DNA of 64,000 nt, from positions 1,178,001 to 1,242,000 of the forward strand of contig NZ_CP134400.1 of the NCBI RefSeq assembly GCF_002968285.2, written 5' to 3'. Shown one piece after another: positions 35,768 through 46,770 of this stretch (its first letter is position 1; the number at the start of each line of letters is the position of its first letter). A model generated the notes under the pieces. The model did no database searches. It was not told the origin of the DNA and worked only from the letters and a program-made list of their open reading frames with translations. The stretch comes from Mycobacterium sp. ITM-2016-00318. GTDB taxonomy: Bacteria > Actinomycetota > Actinomycetes > Mycobacteriales > Mycobacteriaceae. The translations under genes and the position numbers were made by a program.

Positions 35768-36786
35768 CGACCATCCTGGCGATCGAAAGCTCCTGCGATG
35801 AGACCGGAATCGGCATCGCCGAGCTGGCCGCCGACGGCACCGTGACGCTGCTCGCCGATGAGGTGGCCTCCAGCGTCGACGAACACGTGCGATTCGGCGG
35901 TGTGGTGCCCGAGATCGCCTCGCGGGCACATCTCGAGGCACTTGGGCCGACCATGCGCCGCGCGCTGGACGCGGCGGGCATCGCCAAGCCGGATGTCGTC
36001 GCGGCCACCATCGGTCCTGGGCTGGCAGGCGCCCTGTTGGTGGGCGTCGCCGCGGCCAAGGCGTACGCGGTCGCATGGCAGGTGCCGTTCTACGCGGTCA
36101 ACCACCTCGGCGGGCACCTGGCCGCCGACGTGTTCGACCATGGCTCACTGCCCGAATGCGTCGGCCTGCTGGTCTCCGGCGGCCACACCAATTTGCTGCA
36201 CGTGCGCTCGCTGGCCGAACCGATGGAGGAGCTCGGCAGCACCGTCGACGACGCAGCGGGGGAGGCCTACGACAAGGTCGCGCGCCTGCTCGGCCTCGGC
36301 TATCCCGGCGGCAAAGTGCTCGACGACCTCGCCCGCCAGGGCGATCCCGACGCGATCGTGTTCCCCCGCGGCATGACCGGACCGCGCGACGACCCGTACG
36401 CGTTCAGCTTCTCCGGCCTCAAGACGGCCGTTGCCCGCTACGTGTTGAAGAACCCCTCGGCGCCGCAGGCTGACGTCGCCGCCGGGTTCCAGGAGGCGGT
36501 CGCCGACGTGCTCACGATGAAGGCGGTGCGGGCGGCTACCGAGCGCGGAGTTTCGACGCTGTTGATCGCGGGCGGTGTGGCCGCCAACTCCCGGCTGCGC
36601 GAGCTGGCTGCACAACGTTGCGCGGCTAACGGTCTGACACTTCGCATCCCGCGCCCGCGACTGTGCACCGACAACGGCGCGATGATCGCGTCGTTCGCGG
36701 CGCATCTCGTCGCAGCGGGCGCCCCGCCGTCCCCGCTCGACGTCGCAAGCGATCCCGGTCTGCCGGTGGTGAAAGGACAGCTGTGA
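35764..36786 (+). CDS. tsaD: tRNA N6-adenosine threonylcarbamoyltransferase TsaD
   Basis: TsaD transfers the threonylcarbamoyl group onto A37 of tRNA. The 340-residue protein opens [15 protein letters not shown], carries the iron-binding His pair in [10 protein letters not shown] at about 116-120, the nucleotide site VSGGHTNL, and the late metal aspartate in CTDNGAMIA. All are standard. It is the last t6A gene of the operon, and its stop overlaps the next start in GTGA. Confidence 0.96.
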   Translation: MTTILAIESSCDETGIGIAELAADGTVTLLADEVASSVDEHVRFGGVVPEIASRAHLEALGPTMRRALDAAGIAKPDVVAATIGPGLAGALLVGVAAAKAYAVAWQVPFYAVNHLGGHLAADVFDHGSLPECVGLLVSGGHTNLLHVRSLAEPMEELGSTVDDAAGEAYDKVARLLGLGYPGGKVLDDLARQGDPDAIVFPRGMTGPRDDPYAFSFSGLKTAVARYVLKNPSAPQADVAAGFQEAVADVLTMKAVRAATERGVSTLLIAGGVAANSRLRELAAQRCAANGLTLRIPRPRLCTDNGAMIASFAAHLVAAGAPPSPLDVASDPGLPVVKGQL

Positions 36787-37232
36787 CCCACAAACTCGAG
36801 ATCACCGAGCTGCTGTACCGGTATGCCGAGCTCATCGACGCCGGTGACTTCGACGGCATCGGTCAGCTGCTGGCCCGATCCACCTTCGGCGGATCGGGGA
36901 CCGGATCGGTCTCGGGTGCCGACAACATCGCCAACCTGTTCGCGATGACAACCCGCCGATACCCCGACCACCAGAACACGCCGCGCACAAGGCATCTGGT
37001 GCTCAACCCGATCGTCGAGCTCGCCGACGACGACACCGCCACCACCCGATCGACGTTCTGCGTCGTCCAGGACACGGAGAGCGTGCCGATTCAGCCGATC
37101 GTCGTCGGTCGTTACTACGACAAATTCGGTCGCGACGACGACGGGTGGTACTTCACAGAGCGCAAGGTGGAGATCCAGATGATCGGCGACGTCTCGGCCC
37201 ACCTCATGGTCGATCCGCGCAACTTCGGCTGA
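36783..37232 (+). CDS. SnoaL-like / NTF2-fold protein
   Basis: The 149-residue product from GTG 36783 (overlapping the tsaD stop) has the NTF2-like cone pattern: an N-terminal helix with [20 protein letters not shown], the [10 protein letters not shown] strand and paired C-terminal strands. Such proteins serve as small polyketide cyclases, dehydratases or ligand-binding domains. No family-defining catalytic dyad can be assigned with confidence. Its coupling to tsaD probably reflects operon growth rather than a tRNA role. Confidence 0.78.
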   Translation: MTHKLEITELLYRYAELIDAGDFDGIGQLLARSTFGGSGTGSVSGADNIANLFAMTTRRYPDHQNTPRTRHLVLNPIVELADDDTATTRSTFCVVQDTESVPIQPIVVGRYYDKFGRDDDGWYFTERKVEIQMIGDVSAHLMVDPRNFG

Positions 37233-37254
37233 TTCGTGCGGCAGACTCACTGCC

Positions 37255-38256
37255 GTGCACTACGACTTGCGTCTGCGGCCCGAACAACCCGAGACACCGT
37301 CCGCTGACGCCTTTGCGGTCCACCGCAGGGAGGTTCCTCCCACGCCTGGTCGCGACGGCCTGTCCCTCGCTTTCGTGCACGAGAGGCCCAGAGACGGGGT
37401 CGGCTATCCCCTCGTCCTCTTGCACGGCTACCCCGAGACCAAACGTATCTGGTGGCGCAACATTCGTCCCTTGGCCGACGCCGGTCATGAGGTGATCGCA
37501 CTTGATCTGCGCGGCTACGGCGACTCCGACCTGTCCTCCGAGGATGTGTACGACCTCGCGGCGTGGAGCCGCGACATCTACCTGCTGGTCCATGATGTGC
37601 TCGGGTACGAACGGTGCGGCGTGGTCGCCGGCGATCTGGGCGGCGCGATCTCCTGCGACCTCGTCCAGCGGTACCCGGGTTTCGTGGAGAAACTCGTCTT
37701 CTTCGACTCCGTACCCCCGTTCCTGTTCGACGACTTCGCCGCAGCGGGCATCGACATCACCTCGATTCGCGCGATCGGCGAGGGGCCGACAAGTGACTAC
37801 CGATACCTCCAGGGCGTGACCCCCGACGAACTGGCCGCCGAGCTGGACACACCCGCCAAGCGCAGGCGCTACGTCGCCGGAATGTACGGCCACCGGCTGT
37901 GGGCGTCACCGGGCACCTTCACCGCGGCCGACGTCGACTTCATGACCGAACCGTTCTCGACCGAAGAGCGATTGCGCGCGGGGTGGGCGGCCTATCAACT
38001 CATGCATGGACGAAAAATCAGTGAGCCGCCGATCCTGGACCGCAAGATCGACGTCCCGACGTTGATCCTCTACGGCATGGACGACCACGTCGTCGGACCC
38101 GATTTCCTGCCCACTTGCGAGATCGCTTTCACGGACAGAACCGGTCCTGTGGTGCTTCCGGGTGCAGGCCACTTCTTGCAGTGGGAGCGAGCCGACCTGT
38201 TCAACCCGCTGGTCACCGCCTACTTCGGCGACGTCCGCGTTCGCCACGGGCGATAG
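37255..38256 (+). CDS. Alpha/beta hydrolase of the haloacetate dehalogenase / epoxide hydrolase type
   Basis: This 333-residue protein has an aspartate nucleophile (Asp at about 127 in VAGDLGGAISC) where esterases have Ser. It also has the HGYPETKRIWW oxyanion element, a later acidic residue in YGMDDHVVG and the catalytic His in GAGHFLQWE. That combination marks fluoroacetate/haloacetate dehalogenases and soluble epoxide hydrolases. An N-terminal extension of about 40 residues precedes the fold. It starts at GTG 37255, 22 bp after the SnoaL-like gene, and ends 15 bp before the CIRCE region of groES. Confidence 0.83.
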   Translation: MHYDLRLRPEQPETPSADAFAVHRREVPPTPGRDGLSLAFVHERPRDGVGYPLVLLHGYPETKRIWWRNIRPLADAGHEVIALDLRGYGDSDLSSEDVYDLAAWSRDIYLLVHDVLGYERCGVVAGDLGGAISCDLVQRYPGFVEKLVFFDSVPPFLFDDFAAAGIDITSIRAIGEGPTSDYRYLQGVTPDELAAELDTPAKRRRYVAGMYGHRLWASPGTFTAADVDFMTEPFSTEERLRAGWAAYQLMHGRKISEPPILDRKIDVPTLILYGMDDHVVGPDFLPTCEIAFTDRTGPVVLPGAGHFLQWERADLFNPLVTAYFGDVRVRHGR

Positions 38257-38271
38257 GCAGGGGTGGCTCTT

Positions 38272-38303
38272 GAGTGCTAGCACTCTCATGTATAGAGTGC
38301 TAG
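38272..38303 (+). promoter_or_regulatory. CIRCE operator with an extra half-site, HrcA-controlled groES promoter
   Basis: CTAGCACTC at 38277-38285, a 9-base spacer, and GAGTGCTAG at 38295-38303 form the CIRCE element bound by HrcA. An additional GAGTGCT immediately upstream makes GAGTGCTAGCACTC (38272-38285) a second perfect palindrome sharing the left arm. A plausible promoter (TTGAGT at 38270, TAGAGT at 38293, 17-bp spacer) is embedded in it, so repressor binding would block polymerase directly. Confidence 0.88.
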
Positions 38304-38417
38304 GAGGCAGGCGGCCACGCCCTCGACCGGCACCCGCGACGACGGCGCGAGGGCACGGACGCATGCCAACACCTACTAGAGCTGTGCAACCCGAATCTAC
38401 GAAAGAGGGCTCCAATC

Positions 38418-38720
38418 GTGGCGAGCGTGAACATCAAGCCACTCGAGGACAAGATCCTCGTACAGGCCAACGAGGCCGAGACCACGACCGCATCCGGTCT
38501 GGTCATCCCCGACACCGCCAAGGAGAAGCCGCAGGAAGGCACCGTCGTCGCAGTTGGCCCCGGCCGCTGGGATGAGGACGGCGAAAAACGGATCCCGCTG
38601 GACGTGTCCGAGGGCGACACCGTCATCTACAGCAAGTACGGCGGCACCGAGATTAAGTACGGCGGCGAGGAGTACTTGATCCTGTCCGCACGCGACGTGC
38701 TGGCCATCGTCAACAAGTAA
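38418..38720 (+). CDS. groES: Co-chaperonin GroES
   Basis: GroES is the heptameric lid of the GroEL chamber. The 100-residue product has the family opening [21 protein letters not shown], the mobile-loop segment [17 protein letters not shown] and the end [11 protein letters not shown]. The start is GTG 38418 with SD GAAAGAGG. The leader of about 115 nt begins inside the CIRCE element. groEL1 follows after 86 bp. Confidence 0.97.
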   Translation: MASVNIKPLEDKILVQANEAETTTASGLVIPDTAKEKPQEGTVVAVGPGRWDEDGEKRIPLDVSEGDTVIYSKYGGTEIKYGGEEYLILSARDVLAIVNK

Positions 38721-38788
38721 ATAGACGAACGTGACCGCCCCGGCGATCCCCGCTAGCCAGCGGCGGATTCCCGGGGCGTCATGCATAG

Positions 38789-40426
<1,638 letters not shown>

Positions 40427-40460
40427 CTCCGCTGGTCCCCGCTAGTCGGCGCAGAACGAG

Positions 40461-40489
40461 ACACCCCGGTCCTCAGCGGCCGGGGGTGT
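40461..40489 (+). terminator. Hairpin terminator after groEL1
   Basis: ACACCCCGG (40461-40469) pairs with CCGGGGGTGT (40480-40489, one bulge), followed by TTCTTT. It begins about 35 bases after the groEL1 stop. A diverged copy of this structure recurs at 40920-40955. Confidence 0.65.
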
Positions 40490-40652
40490 TTCTTTCGGCG
40501 GCCTACGTGCGAAGCGCGAGCGTGCGGTCACCGCGATAATTCGGCTGAATTTTCGCCGTCATTGCACGCTCGCTGCGGAAATGCCACCGGCGCAACCGCT
40601 TACGAGAAGATGCGACCAATACCTGCAACGCCATCTCCGGGGACCGGTGAAC

Positions 40653-40740
40653 GTGTGAGCTTGTTGGAGTACCTCCGCTACCAACGTCAGGCCTCGATCG
40701 TGACGTCACAAGGCCTGACGAATGAGCAGCCCGCGGTAGC
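40653..40740 (+). pseudogene. Possible DinB/DUF664 N-terminal fragment
   Basis: From the GTG at 40653 the frame reads SLLEYLRYQRQASIVTSQGL followed by TNEQ, which resembles the start of DinB-like DUF664 proteins (LLEYLRxQR...GLxDEQ). The similarity ends after about 30 residues and the frame runs into unrelated sequence, stopping at 40816. It is best read as a gene remnant in the 635-bp gap between groEL1 and the OsmC gene. Confidence 0.4.
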
Positions 40741-40854
40741 CCGACGGTCATCCTGGCCAGCGGCTTCGCGGCCCGTTCAGCGCCCTGCTAGCTGCGACGG
40801 CCGCGGCGCTGGCTGACAAGTTCCGAGAGGAACTCGGTCACGTGCGGACGTTTG

Positions 40855-40955
40855 CGGCAGCCGACGACGGTCACGGCCACGGTCATCACCACCACTGACC
40901 CCACTAGTCGGCGCACGCCGAAACACCCTCGGTCCTGTGGGGCCGGCGGTGTTTC
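40855..40955 (+). pseudogene. Second copy of the groEL1 3' end and terminator
   Basis: Bases 40855-40898 encode [13 protein letters not shown] and a TGA stop, almost the same DNA as the groEL1 tail at 40388-40426. The following CTAGTCGGCGCA and the hairpin (GAAACACC at 40920-40927 with GGTGTTTC at 40948-40955) match the sequence after groEL1. The upstream 60 bases in this frame (LADKFREELGHVRTFA) are not groEL1-like. This is a duplicated 3' segment, perhaps left by a lost groEL copy or local recombination. The remainder of 40427-41061 shows no gene. Confidence 0.7.
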
Positions 40956-41061
40956 GTTTCAGACGGCTCGACTGCGCGGTTTCGTGCGCGACATGTCTTG
41001 AGACCGTTCCGATTCGCACAGTCGAGGGACGACCGGGCAACTCCGCCCGCTAAAGACCGAC

Positions 41062-41520
41062 TCAGACCGGTGCCGTCGTGATGTTCACCTCTGACGTCAG
41101 CGTGTGGTGAACGGGGCAACTATTGGCAATGGTCATCAAACGCTGCCGTTGTGTGTCGTCGAGTTCGCCGACCAACTCGATGACGCGATCGATGTGGTCG
41201 ATCCAACCCTTGGTGGTCTCGCAGTCGGCGCAGTCTTCCGCGTGAATTCGGGAGTGTCGCAGGGTCACTCGTACCTTCTCCAACGGCCAACCCTTGCGAT
41301 CGGCGTACATCCGCACGGTCATCGACGTGCATGCTCCCAGCCCGGCCAGCACGAGGTCATATGGATTCGGACCCGCATCGTCGCCAACAGGTGGCGGCTC
41401 GTCGGCCACGAGTCGGTGATGCCCGATGCTGATCTCCTGTTTGTATGTTCCGGAGTCGGCTTCCGTCACGGTCACGGTGCCCTCGGACGAATTCGCATGG
41501 CCGGCGTCCGCTGTGGTCAT
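41062..41520 (-). CDS. OsmC-family peroxiredoxin-like protein
   Basis: OsmC/Ohr proteins reduce organic hydroperoxides with two cysteines. In this 152-residue protein they are the Cys in [19 protein letters not shown] and the Cys in [11 protein letters not shown], the canonical pair. The start is the ATG at 41520, preceded by an exceptionally good SD (AGGAGGG); the open frame to 41622 is upstream noise. The extra Cys pair in [16 protein letters not shown] is typical of the YhfA/OsmC-like subgroup. It stands alone on the minus strand. Confidence 0.92.
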   Translation of the reverse strand: MTTADAGHANSSEGTVTVTEADSGTYKQEISIGHHRLVADEPPPVGDDAGPNPYDLVLAGLGACTSMTVRMYADRKGWPLEKVRVTLRHSRIHAEDCADCETTKGWIDHIDRVIELVGELDDTQRQRLMTIANSCPVHHTLTSEVNITTAPV

Positions 41521-41609
41521 GCGACCCTCCTGGCGGTAGGAATGGCGAGTTGGACCACGGCGAATCGTCTCACAGGTGTCGTTAGGAGAAGCGGCAAGTC
41601 GTTGCGCTT

Positions 41610-42123
41610 TCAATCTCGACAAGTTACGTCGAGCGGCGTCGCTTCCGGCATGCAGTTCCGCGGCTGGATGGTTACGAGCCGGAACACGTTCGGCTGGGCG
41701 TCGTCAGAAAAGAACTGCACCAAAGCTGTGTCAGGGGGAAACTGAGTGGCGAGGTCGTTCGAGGTCCTGGGCAGGAACACCTTGGCCTTGGCGTTGCCGT
41801 ACCAATTGGGATTGCTCGCATCGACGTCCAGGCCACTGACGTGGTCGATCGTTTCGTCCCAGCGGCGCACCGGGTCCGGCGGCGCCTCTCCGAAGCCGGC
41901 CGACTTTTCGTAAGCATCTTCCTGTCCCGCAAGGGTAATCGCCGTCCCGCCACCGACCGGCGTCCCCGTGATCGTCCCATCAGCGGCATTGGCCGTCACC
42001 GACGTCAGCCGCGCGGTGCAGATGTCGTCGACGACGCTGGCTGGCAACGCAGAATTCGGGCACGGCCTGAGCCGGCGAAGCGTTCGGCAGGGCAGTCGCG
42101 GCCATCACACATACGGCGGCCAC
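41610..42123 (-). pseudogene. Frameshifted gene for a secreted protein of unknown function
   Basis: The main frame (42047 to 41610) encodes about 145 residues: VVDDICTARLTSVTANAADG, a long polar middle with NPNWYGNAKAKVFLPRTSND, and an end with two Cys ([16 protein letters not shown]). It has no start except a TTG and no export signal. Immediately upstream, in the next frame, lies an apparent signal peptide (VAAVCVMAATALPNASPAQA, then VPEFC) that starts near GTG 42123. Reading VPEFCVAS and then switching to PASVVDDIC would join them, so a single indel near 42045-42060 seems to separate the signal peptide from the mature protein. It may be a pseudogene or a sequence error. An AAGGAGGG SD-like motif (42156-42163) lies further upstream. 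Confidence 0.6.
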
Positions 42124-42367
42124 CGGACGGCTACAACCGTTCAGCGTGGGGATGTCCCTCCTTCGGAGGCTGGCGATGTCTTCGGCGATGACGGTGAGCA
42201 GTTTCTCGTGTACCGGTGACAATAGGCCGAAATACCCTGATGCTGAACACGATACGCCAGATGTGTCGCAGGTAGCCTTCGCGAGCCCGAGATGTCGCGC
42301 GGTCAGGGTAATCGACAGCAAACGCGATTGTCGCGCGCACAGATTGGTCGGGCCATACGCTGGCGTT

Positions 42368-42730
42368 GTGATCGGGCGAGGTCTGGCAGCGGCCGTACTG
42401 GGCGCGGCTGTGGTCGCGGTCGCCCCGGCCGCGCCTGCGGCCGCCGATCCGATGGACCCGATTCCCGGGAGCGGCTTCTTTCTCGTCGGGCCCGACGTCT
42501 CGCCTGGTCTCTACCGCACAGACGGTACGGCGTCGACGTTCGGCGTCTTCATCAACGATGTGCCGACGCAGGACTCGATGTGCCTGTGGTTCACCTACAG
42601 CACGCCCGGCGCGAACAAGGACCACGTGGTCGCGACGAATCTGTCCGTCGGCCCGATGTATGCGACTCTGAACGAAACGGTGAAGGCCTTCGAGTCGCAG
42701 AACTGTCAACCCTGGATTCGGATCACCTGA
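42368..42730 (+). CDS. Small secreted protein, leaderless mRNA predicted
   Basis: The GTG at 42368 gives 120 residues with a clear signal peptide (about 1-32, ending PAAPAAADP). The mature part contains SGFFLVGPDVSPGLYRTDGT, FGVFINDVPTQDSMCLWF and a second Cys near the C-terminus, so one disulfide is likely. TACGCT at 42356-42361 places its last base 7 nt before the GTG, the leaderless arrangement. The open frame from 42146 is not needed. The motif GPDVxPGxYR recurs in mycobacterial exported proteins by recall, but no function is known. Confidence 0.75.
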   Translation: MIGRGLAAAVLGAAVVAVAPAAPAAADPMDPIPGSGFFLVGPDVSPGLYRTDGTASTFGVFINDVPTQDSMCLWFTYSTPGANKDHVVATNLSVGPMYATLNETVKAFESQNCQPWIRIT

Positions 42731-42803
42731 GCCGCCGGGCCGCACGGGAATTGATCGCACGGCTTCGACGCTGCTCTGGGGACAGACCGGGCCGGAGGAT
42801 GCA

Positions 42804-43433
42804 ATGAGTAGGCGTTATCCCGCGATCGCTTTCACTGACGACGTGCAGGCAGTGCAGCACGAGCGCGGCAGCGACGCCTTCTACGAACGCAAACGCATCG
42901 CGGGCGCGGCGTCCGCGGAACCGGACGGGTTGACCGAGGACGAGACCGAGTTCCTCGCCGAGCGTGACGGCTTCTATCTCGCCACCGTGAGCGAAACCGG
43001 TTGGCCCTATGTGCAGCATCGGGGTGGCCCACCTGGATTCGTGCGGGTGCTGGATGAGCACACGATCGGGTGGGCCGATTTTCGCGGCAATCTGCAATAC
43101 ATCAGCACCGGCAATCTCGGCGGCGACGATCGCGTCGCGATCATCACCGTCGACTATGCGCGTCGGCGGCGGCTCAAGATTTTCGGCCATGCCCGCATCG
43201 TCACCGCTGAAGAAGAGCCGGACCTCATCCGGTCGCTGAGCCATCCGGACTACGACGCCGTGGTGGAAGGCGCAGTCCTCGTGACGGTGGACGCGTTCGA
43301 CTGGAACTGCCCGCAGCACATCACGCCCCGGTTCAGCGCCGCCGAACTCGAGCCTGCTCTCGCCGGCATGCGCCAACGGCTATCGGATCTCGAGGCAGAG
43401 AACACCGCTCTGAAGGCCGAGCTTCACGCTTAG
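42804..43433 (+). CDS. Pyridoxamine 5'-phosphate oxidase-family flavin protein
   Basis: The 209-residue split-barrel protein matches the PPOX-like group: FLAERDGFYLATVSETGWPYVQHRGGPPGF, then WADFRGNLQYISTGNL and VDYARRRRLKIFGHARI. These are the FMN (or F420) contact regions. A C-terminal coiled helix (LEPALAGMRQRLSDLEAENTA) follows. SD GGAGG lies 6 bases before ATG 42804. Members reduce or bind flavin-linked small molecules; the exact substrate is unknown. Confidence 0.88.
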   Translation: MSRRYPAIAFTDDVQAVQHERGSDAFYERKRIAGAASAEPDGLTEDETEFLAERDGFYLATVSETGWPYVQHRGGPPGFVRVLDEHTIGWADFRGNLQYISTGNLGGDDRVAIITVDYARRRRLKIFGHARIVTAEEEPDLIRSLSHPDYDAVVEGAVLVTVDAFDWNCPQHITPRFSAAELEPALAGMRQRLSDLEAENTALKAELHA

Positions 43434-43593
43434 TCTGCCGGCCTGGAGCGCTTTCGGACTGAACCTGCCGCGAGTGGGAAGTTTTCAGTCGTAAGACGTC
43501 GATTCGCGCAAGATAACCAGCCACTCGACGCCCGACCGAGAAGTCCTGCCAGCGGAAATGGGCGAACCTCACAGCTGATGGCAAGGTGATTGC

Positions 43594-44460
43594 ATGATCT
43601 TGATCACTCCTCGGCTCCACCGCATCCGCCTGTTGCTGGCGATGTCAGGCATTGCAGTAGTGGGCCTCCTGACCGCCTGCTCCACGCCGTCCCTTCAGGG
43701 CAATGCACCCGCATCCAGCCCCAAAGACGGCGTTGCGGAGGCGCCGGCTGCCCCGCCCGAGTCGGGGCCCATGCCGGTGCAGGACGCACAACGTGACGTC
43801 GTCAAGACCGCGTCGATGACGATCAGGGTCAGAGATGTGTCCGAGGCGGCGGACAAAGCCGCCGTCATGGTGGAGGACTCCGACGGTCGGGTCGACAGTC
43901 GTACCGAGGACGCGGGATCCGACAGGGGCCTGGCCCGTACCTCGGTCGTGCTGCGCGTTCCGGTGGCGAAGCTCGACGGTGTCGTGCGGGAGCTGAAGAC
44001 TCTGGGCACCGTCCAGACCGCCGAAACGAGATCCGAGGATGTGACGGCGCAACGGGTCGATCTCGACGCCCGCATCAGGGCACTGCAGACCTCGGTGGAC
44101 CGCCTTCTTGCCATCATGCGCGACGCGAAGGACCCCGAAGCTCTGATCTCGGCAGAGAACGCACTCTCACAGCGGCAGGCCGATCTGGACAGCCTGCGCG
44201 CGCAACGCGAGGCGCTCGGTGACCGCGTCGAATACAGCACTGTTGACGTCAGCTTCGTGGCCGAGACGGTGGGCGGACCTTCGCCCAAGGAGTATCAGGG
44301 CTTCGCCGGCCAAATTCAAAGAGGTTGGGACGCAATGGTTTCCGTCGCGGGCAATCTGGTTCTGGTCTTCGGCTTGCTGCTTCCCTGGCTGGGTGTTGCC
44401 GCTGTCGCCTGCGCCGTCGGTTACGGCGTGATCCGTCTGGTCAAAGCGCGCCGCTCCTGA
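43594..44460 (+). CDS. DUF4349 lipoprotein with C-terminal membrane helix
   Basis: The 288-residue product starts with a lipoprotein signal peptide with lipobox LLTAC (Cys at 29). A linker rich in Pro/Ala follows, then the DUF4349 domain (VKTASMTIRVRDVSEAADKA, VLRVPVAKLDGVVRELKTLG, VTAQRVDLDARI) with a long coiled-coil (about 150-210). A C-terminal hydrophobic helix (about 250-275) and RRS end follow. It should be anchored on the outer face of the membrane with its coiled-coil exposed. Function of DUF4349 is unknown; envelope sensing or scaffolding is possible. Confidence 0.88.
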   Translation: MILITPRLHRIRLLLAMSGIAVVGLLTACSTPSLQGNAPASSPKDGVAEAPAAPPESGPMPVQDAQRDVVKTASMTIRVRDVSEAADKAAVMVEDSDGRVDSRTEDAGSDRGLARTSVVLRVPVAKLDGVVRELKTLGTVQTAETRSEDVTAQRVDLDARIRALQTSVDRLLAIMRDAKDPEALISAENALSQRQADLDSLRAQREALGDRVEYSTVDVSFVAETVGGPSPKEYQGFAGQIQRGWDAMVSVAGNLVLVFGLLLPWLGVAAVACAVGYGVIRLVKARRS

Positions 44461-44601
44461 GGTCGCGCTTCGCCGGCTGACCTGGACGCCAAGGATCCGC
44501 CAAGCGTCCCATCCACTCTGTGCGCAACGGGCCACGAAGCCCGACCGCCTACGAACTGGGTTGAGTCCTTCGGCCGTCGATGGACGGGATACGGTCCAGC
44601 G

Positions 44602-45075
44602 ATGGTCCCCGACCCGACCCCGTGGGGAGTCGAACTCGCCAAAGTCGCCGAACGCCTGGAGGCGAAGACGAAGCAGGCGCGGTGGACCGATCGAACCGAC
44701 GTCCTTGTCGAGCGAGACTTCATCGTGGGCGCACATGTGGTGCGCAAGCTCTTCTGCTACCACCCGGCCTCGCAAGAGCTTCGAAACCGCCGGATCCCGA
44801 TCAGGCGTTTCGATCCCGACGCCCGGCTGCCGATCGCGCCCGGTGATATCGGGCCGTCATACGACCTCGCGCTCAGCCGGCGAGACACCATCACTCCCGC
44901 AGAGCTCTGTCATCAGATCGTGAACAACACCGTCTTCGCGTTCTACTGCGGTGAGACGGCGGACCTCTTCGACGGCGTCTATGTCGCATCGGATTGCGAA
45001 GAGGAGAACGTCATTCTGGTCATCGCTTCCGACTTCATCGCGCTCTGTGACGACATCGTTATGGAAATTATTTAA
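44602..45075 (+). CDS. Hypothetical soluble protein, leaderless mRNA predicted
   Basis: The 157-residue product has no signal peptide or membrane helix. Recognisable stretches are VERDFIVGAHVVRKLFCYHP, RRDTITPAELCHQIVNNT and a C-terminal acidic, hydrophobic strand region (EEENVILVIASDFIALCD). I do not recognise the family. TACGGT at 44590-44595 ends exactly 7 nt before the A of ATG 44602, predicting a leaderless transcript. The end of the gene and the 45076-45250 gap have lower GC than neighbours, which may indicate recent acquisition. Confidence 0.65.
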   Translation: MVPDPTPWGVELAKVAERLEAKTKQARWTDRTDVLVERDFIVGAHVVRKLFCYHPASQELRNRRIPIRRFDPDARLPIAPGDIGPSYDLALSRRDTITPAELCHQIVNNTVFAFYCGETADLFDGVYVASDCEEENVILVIASDFIALCDDIVMEII

Positions 45076-45261
45076 AGCGCAATGGATTTGACGGTCTCCG
45101 TACAATAAGGAGGTAGCTTCCGTCATGCGAACCGCAGAGGGTTCGGGCAGCCGCTGACGATGTGAGCGAAAACACCAAAACGTCAAAGCATGAGTTGAAA
45201 CGTTCGTCTGCGCCATTGCGTTGTGATTGGACGAGTCGGCGGAAATAGGAAGGGGAGAGTT

Positions 45262-46710
45262 GTGGAGTTGACCCGTGACCGTGCGGGCCAGCCATGGGGG
45301 GCACGTCAGCGTGAGAAGCTGCGTCGGCTCGTTCGGGAAACCGAGCCGCCGACCGGCAGCATGCGCCGGCTGACCGACCAGGAACTCGCCGAGCGCGATG
45401 CCGCCTACTACGAGCAGGTCGGGGAGATCCTCGATCTCGCCGGGAACATCGGCGCCATTCTGATGGCGTCAGGTACGCCTGCCACCGCGACCATGGAGCA
45501 GGTCGAGGCCATCTGCGCTGCGTACGGCATCACGCGCTGCGAGGTCGACGTCATCAACACGACGATCCACCTGGCCGCATACCGCGGGCCGACCGCGCCT
45601 GCCGCCAGCACCCTGCATATCGTGCAGGCCCGTTCCATGGACTTCAGCCGACTGGCCGCCGTCGACCGCTTGATCGGCCGCATCCGCGAGGGCGAGGTGT
45701 CGCCTACCCAGGCGCGTCGCGAACTGGACACGATCATCACCGCCCCGCACCCCTACAAGCGCTGGGTCGCCACCCTGGCCTGGGGCGCGCTGGCGTTCGC
45801 AACCGCGGGAACACTGGGCGGGAACTGGCTGGTGTGCCTTATCAGTGCGTTGAGCGCCATGGCGATCGACCGCGTCAACCGCGTGCTCAACAAGCACGGG
45901 CTTCCGTTCTTCTTCCAGTACGCGGTCGGCGGCGCGATCGCGACCGCGCCGCCGATCCTGCTCTACGCGCTCAGCCCCAAGCTCGGCTTCCATTTCGAAC
46001 CGACGGTGGCCATCGCCGCAGGCCTGGTGGTGCTGCTCGCCGGTCTGTCGCTCGTCGGATCGGTCGGCGATGTGATCTCGGGGGCGCCCGTCACCGCGGC
46101 GGGTCGCTTCTTCGAGCTGGTCATGTTGACCGGTGCGACGATCGCAGGCGTCGCTCTCGTACTGCACCTCGCCAACCGCTTCGGCGCGCCCTACGTCGGG
46201 ATCAGCGCGTTTCCGCCGCCCGCACTGTCGGAGTGGGCCGCGCGCGTCGCATTCGGTGCGGCCACCGCGGCGGCGTTCGCGCTGGCGTGCTACGCCGAGC
46301 GCTCAGCCGCGATGGCCGCGGCGTTCGGAGGTGCGGCGGGCACCACCGTCTTCCTGCTGGCGCAGGGCGCGGGGTTGGGCGCTGTGGTGGCGTCGTTCGT
46401 CGCCGCTGTCCCGATCGGCCTGGTCGGTCGCCTGATGGAACGTCGTAATCTGGCGCCACCTCTGGTGGTCTCCATCACCGGCATCGTGCCACTGCTGCCG
46501 GGCCTGTCCCTGCTGCACGGCATCTACGCCATCCTCAACGACCAGCACGCCGTCGGGTTCGCCTCGGTGCTCGGTGCCTTCGCGATCGGCACCGCGCTCG
46601 CGGCGGGCGTCACCCTTGGCGAGTGGAGTTCGTGGAAAGTTCGACGACGTCGGCTTCAGAGCCGTCGCCAGGCTGGCGACAGCGGACCCACCGTAGGCGC
46701 GCGTAGCTGA
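45262..46710 (+). CDS. ThrE-family threonine/serine exporter
   Basis: From GTG 45262 (SD AGGGGAG) the protein has 482 residues. The cytoplasmic N-terminal ThrE domain (about 60-190) includes EILDLAGNIGAILMASGT and the hydrolase-like ITRCEVDVINTTIHL. Ten hydrophobic helices follow from about 170 (WGALAFATAGTLGGNW onward). This two-part arrangement matches the actinobacterial ThrE amino-acid exporter (Corynebacterium ThrE; Rv3737 in M. tuberculosis by recall). It effluxes threonine and serine with proton coupling. It is convergent with whiB3 across a shared terminator. Confidence 0.9.
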   Translation: MELTRDRAGQPWGARQREKLRRLVRETEPPTGSMRRLTDQELAERDAAYYEQVGEILDLAGNIGAILMASGTPATATMEQVEAICAAYGITRCEVDVINTTIHLAAYRGPTAPAASTLHIVQARSMDFSRLAAVDRLIGRIREGEVSPTQARRELDTIITAPHPYKRWVATLAWGALAFATAGTLGGNWLVCLISALSAMAIDRVNRVLNKHGLPFFFQYAVGGAIATAPPILLYALSPKLGFHFEPTVAIAAGLVVLLAGLSLVGSVGDVISGAPVTAAGRFFELVMLTGATIAGVALVLHLANRFGAPYVGISAFPPPALSEWAARVAFGAATAAAFALACYAERSAAMAAAFGGAAGTTVFLLAQGAGLGAVVASFVAAVPIGLVGRLMERRNLAPPLVVSITGIVPLLPGLSLLHGIYAILNDQHAVGFASVLGAFAIGTALAAGVTLGEWSSWKVRRRRLQSRRQAGDSGPTVGARS

Positions 46711-46719
46711 CCGGCCAAC

Positions 46720-46760
46720 GCAAAAGCCCCCGGACACGATGAGTGCTCGGGGGCTTTCGC
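46720..46760. terminator. Bidirectional terminator between the ThrE-family gene and whiB3
   Basis: GCAAAAGCCCCCG (46720-46732) pairs with CGGGGGCTTTCGC (46748-46760) with one mismatch. A-rich and T-rich flanks let it act from both sides. Confidence 0.8.
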
Positions 46761-46770
46761 GTTCGTGTCG

